Source: an uncultured Eubacteriales bacterium (GTDB lineage Bacteria; Bacillota_A; Clostridia; Oscillospirales; CAG-272). From it: DNA of 13,510 bases. Positions 13,508 through 13,510 of the stretch are shown here, piece by piece. Below the pieces are notes generated by a model. The model saw only the letters and a list, made by a program, of their open reading frames with translations. It did not search any database and was not told the DNA's origin. The position numbers and the translations under genes are program-made. The stretch spans positions 1 to 13,510 of the forward strand of contig USKS01000011.1 of the NCBI GenBank assembly GCA_900555345.1, in the 5' to 3' direction. Position 1 is the stretch's first letter. Every line of letters starts with the position of its first letter.

Positions 13508-13510
13508 AAC

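Overview
The window looks like a chromosomal segment of a low-GC-phylum (Bacillota) bacterium, most likely a class Clostridia relative with moderately high GC (my impression from reading, not computed). The evidence is the gene order yggS/ylmE - sepF - ylmH - divIVA - lspA - rluD, which is the Bacillota cell-division flank (Bacillus order: ylmD-ylmE-sepF-ylmG-ylmH-divIVA-ileS-ylyA-lspA-ylyB), together with purine-rich Shine-Dalgarno sites and sigma-A-type promoter boxes in AT-rich gaps. No rRNA, tRNA, CRISPR array, insertion sequence or phage gene was seen.

Layout. (1) 2-640 (+): the C-terminal 212 residues of a large ABC/SMC-like ATPase, cut off by the window start. (2) 828-7320 (+): a cell-envelope and division block of seven genes: a HlyD-like membrane-fusion protein, a YggS-family PLP-homeostasis protein, SepF, the S4-domain protein YlmH, a DivIVA-domain protein with a long acidic tail, lipoprotein signal peptidase II (LspA) and an RluD-type pseudouridine synthase. 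Most gaps are short and lspA/rluD overlap, so at least the downstream part should be co-transcribed. A near-consensus promoter lies inside yggS and could feed sepF onward separately. (3) 7389-9536 (-): recG, convergent with rluD; a GC-rich hairpin sits at the junction. (4) 9730-13346 (+), divergent from recG: a putative intracellular glycoside-hydrolase-like protein (DUF6259-like), an AEC-family permease overlapping it by 4 nt, and a small DUF5662-like protein with HD-type metal-ligand spacing. (5) 13347-13510: non-coding, with tandem 42-bp units each carrying a GGGGC-TTC-GCCCC hairpin, then a 15-bp-arm perfect inverted repeat.

How the genes work together. SepF anchors FtsZ to the membrane and the DivIVA-domain protein probably marks curved membrane or the septum. 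LspA processes prolipoproteins, RluD-type enzymes modify 23S rRNA, and YlmH is an S4 RNA-binding protein, so this block couples envelope growth with ribosome function. The 9.7-13.3 kb block is the accessory part: its likely theme is carbohydrate or organic-acid metabolism, but substrates cannot be read from sequence. No clearly new multi-gene defence or mobile system was found. The most notable signals are the internal yggS promoter, short peptide motifs shared by SepF and the DivIVA-domain protein, the unusual LspA tail, the HD-like DUF5662 protein and the structured repeat cluster at the right end.
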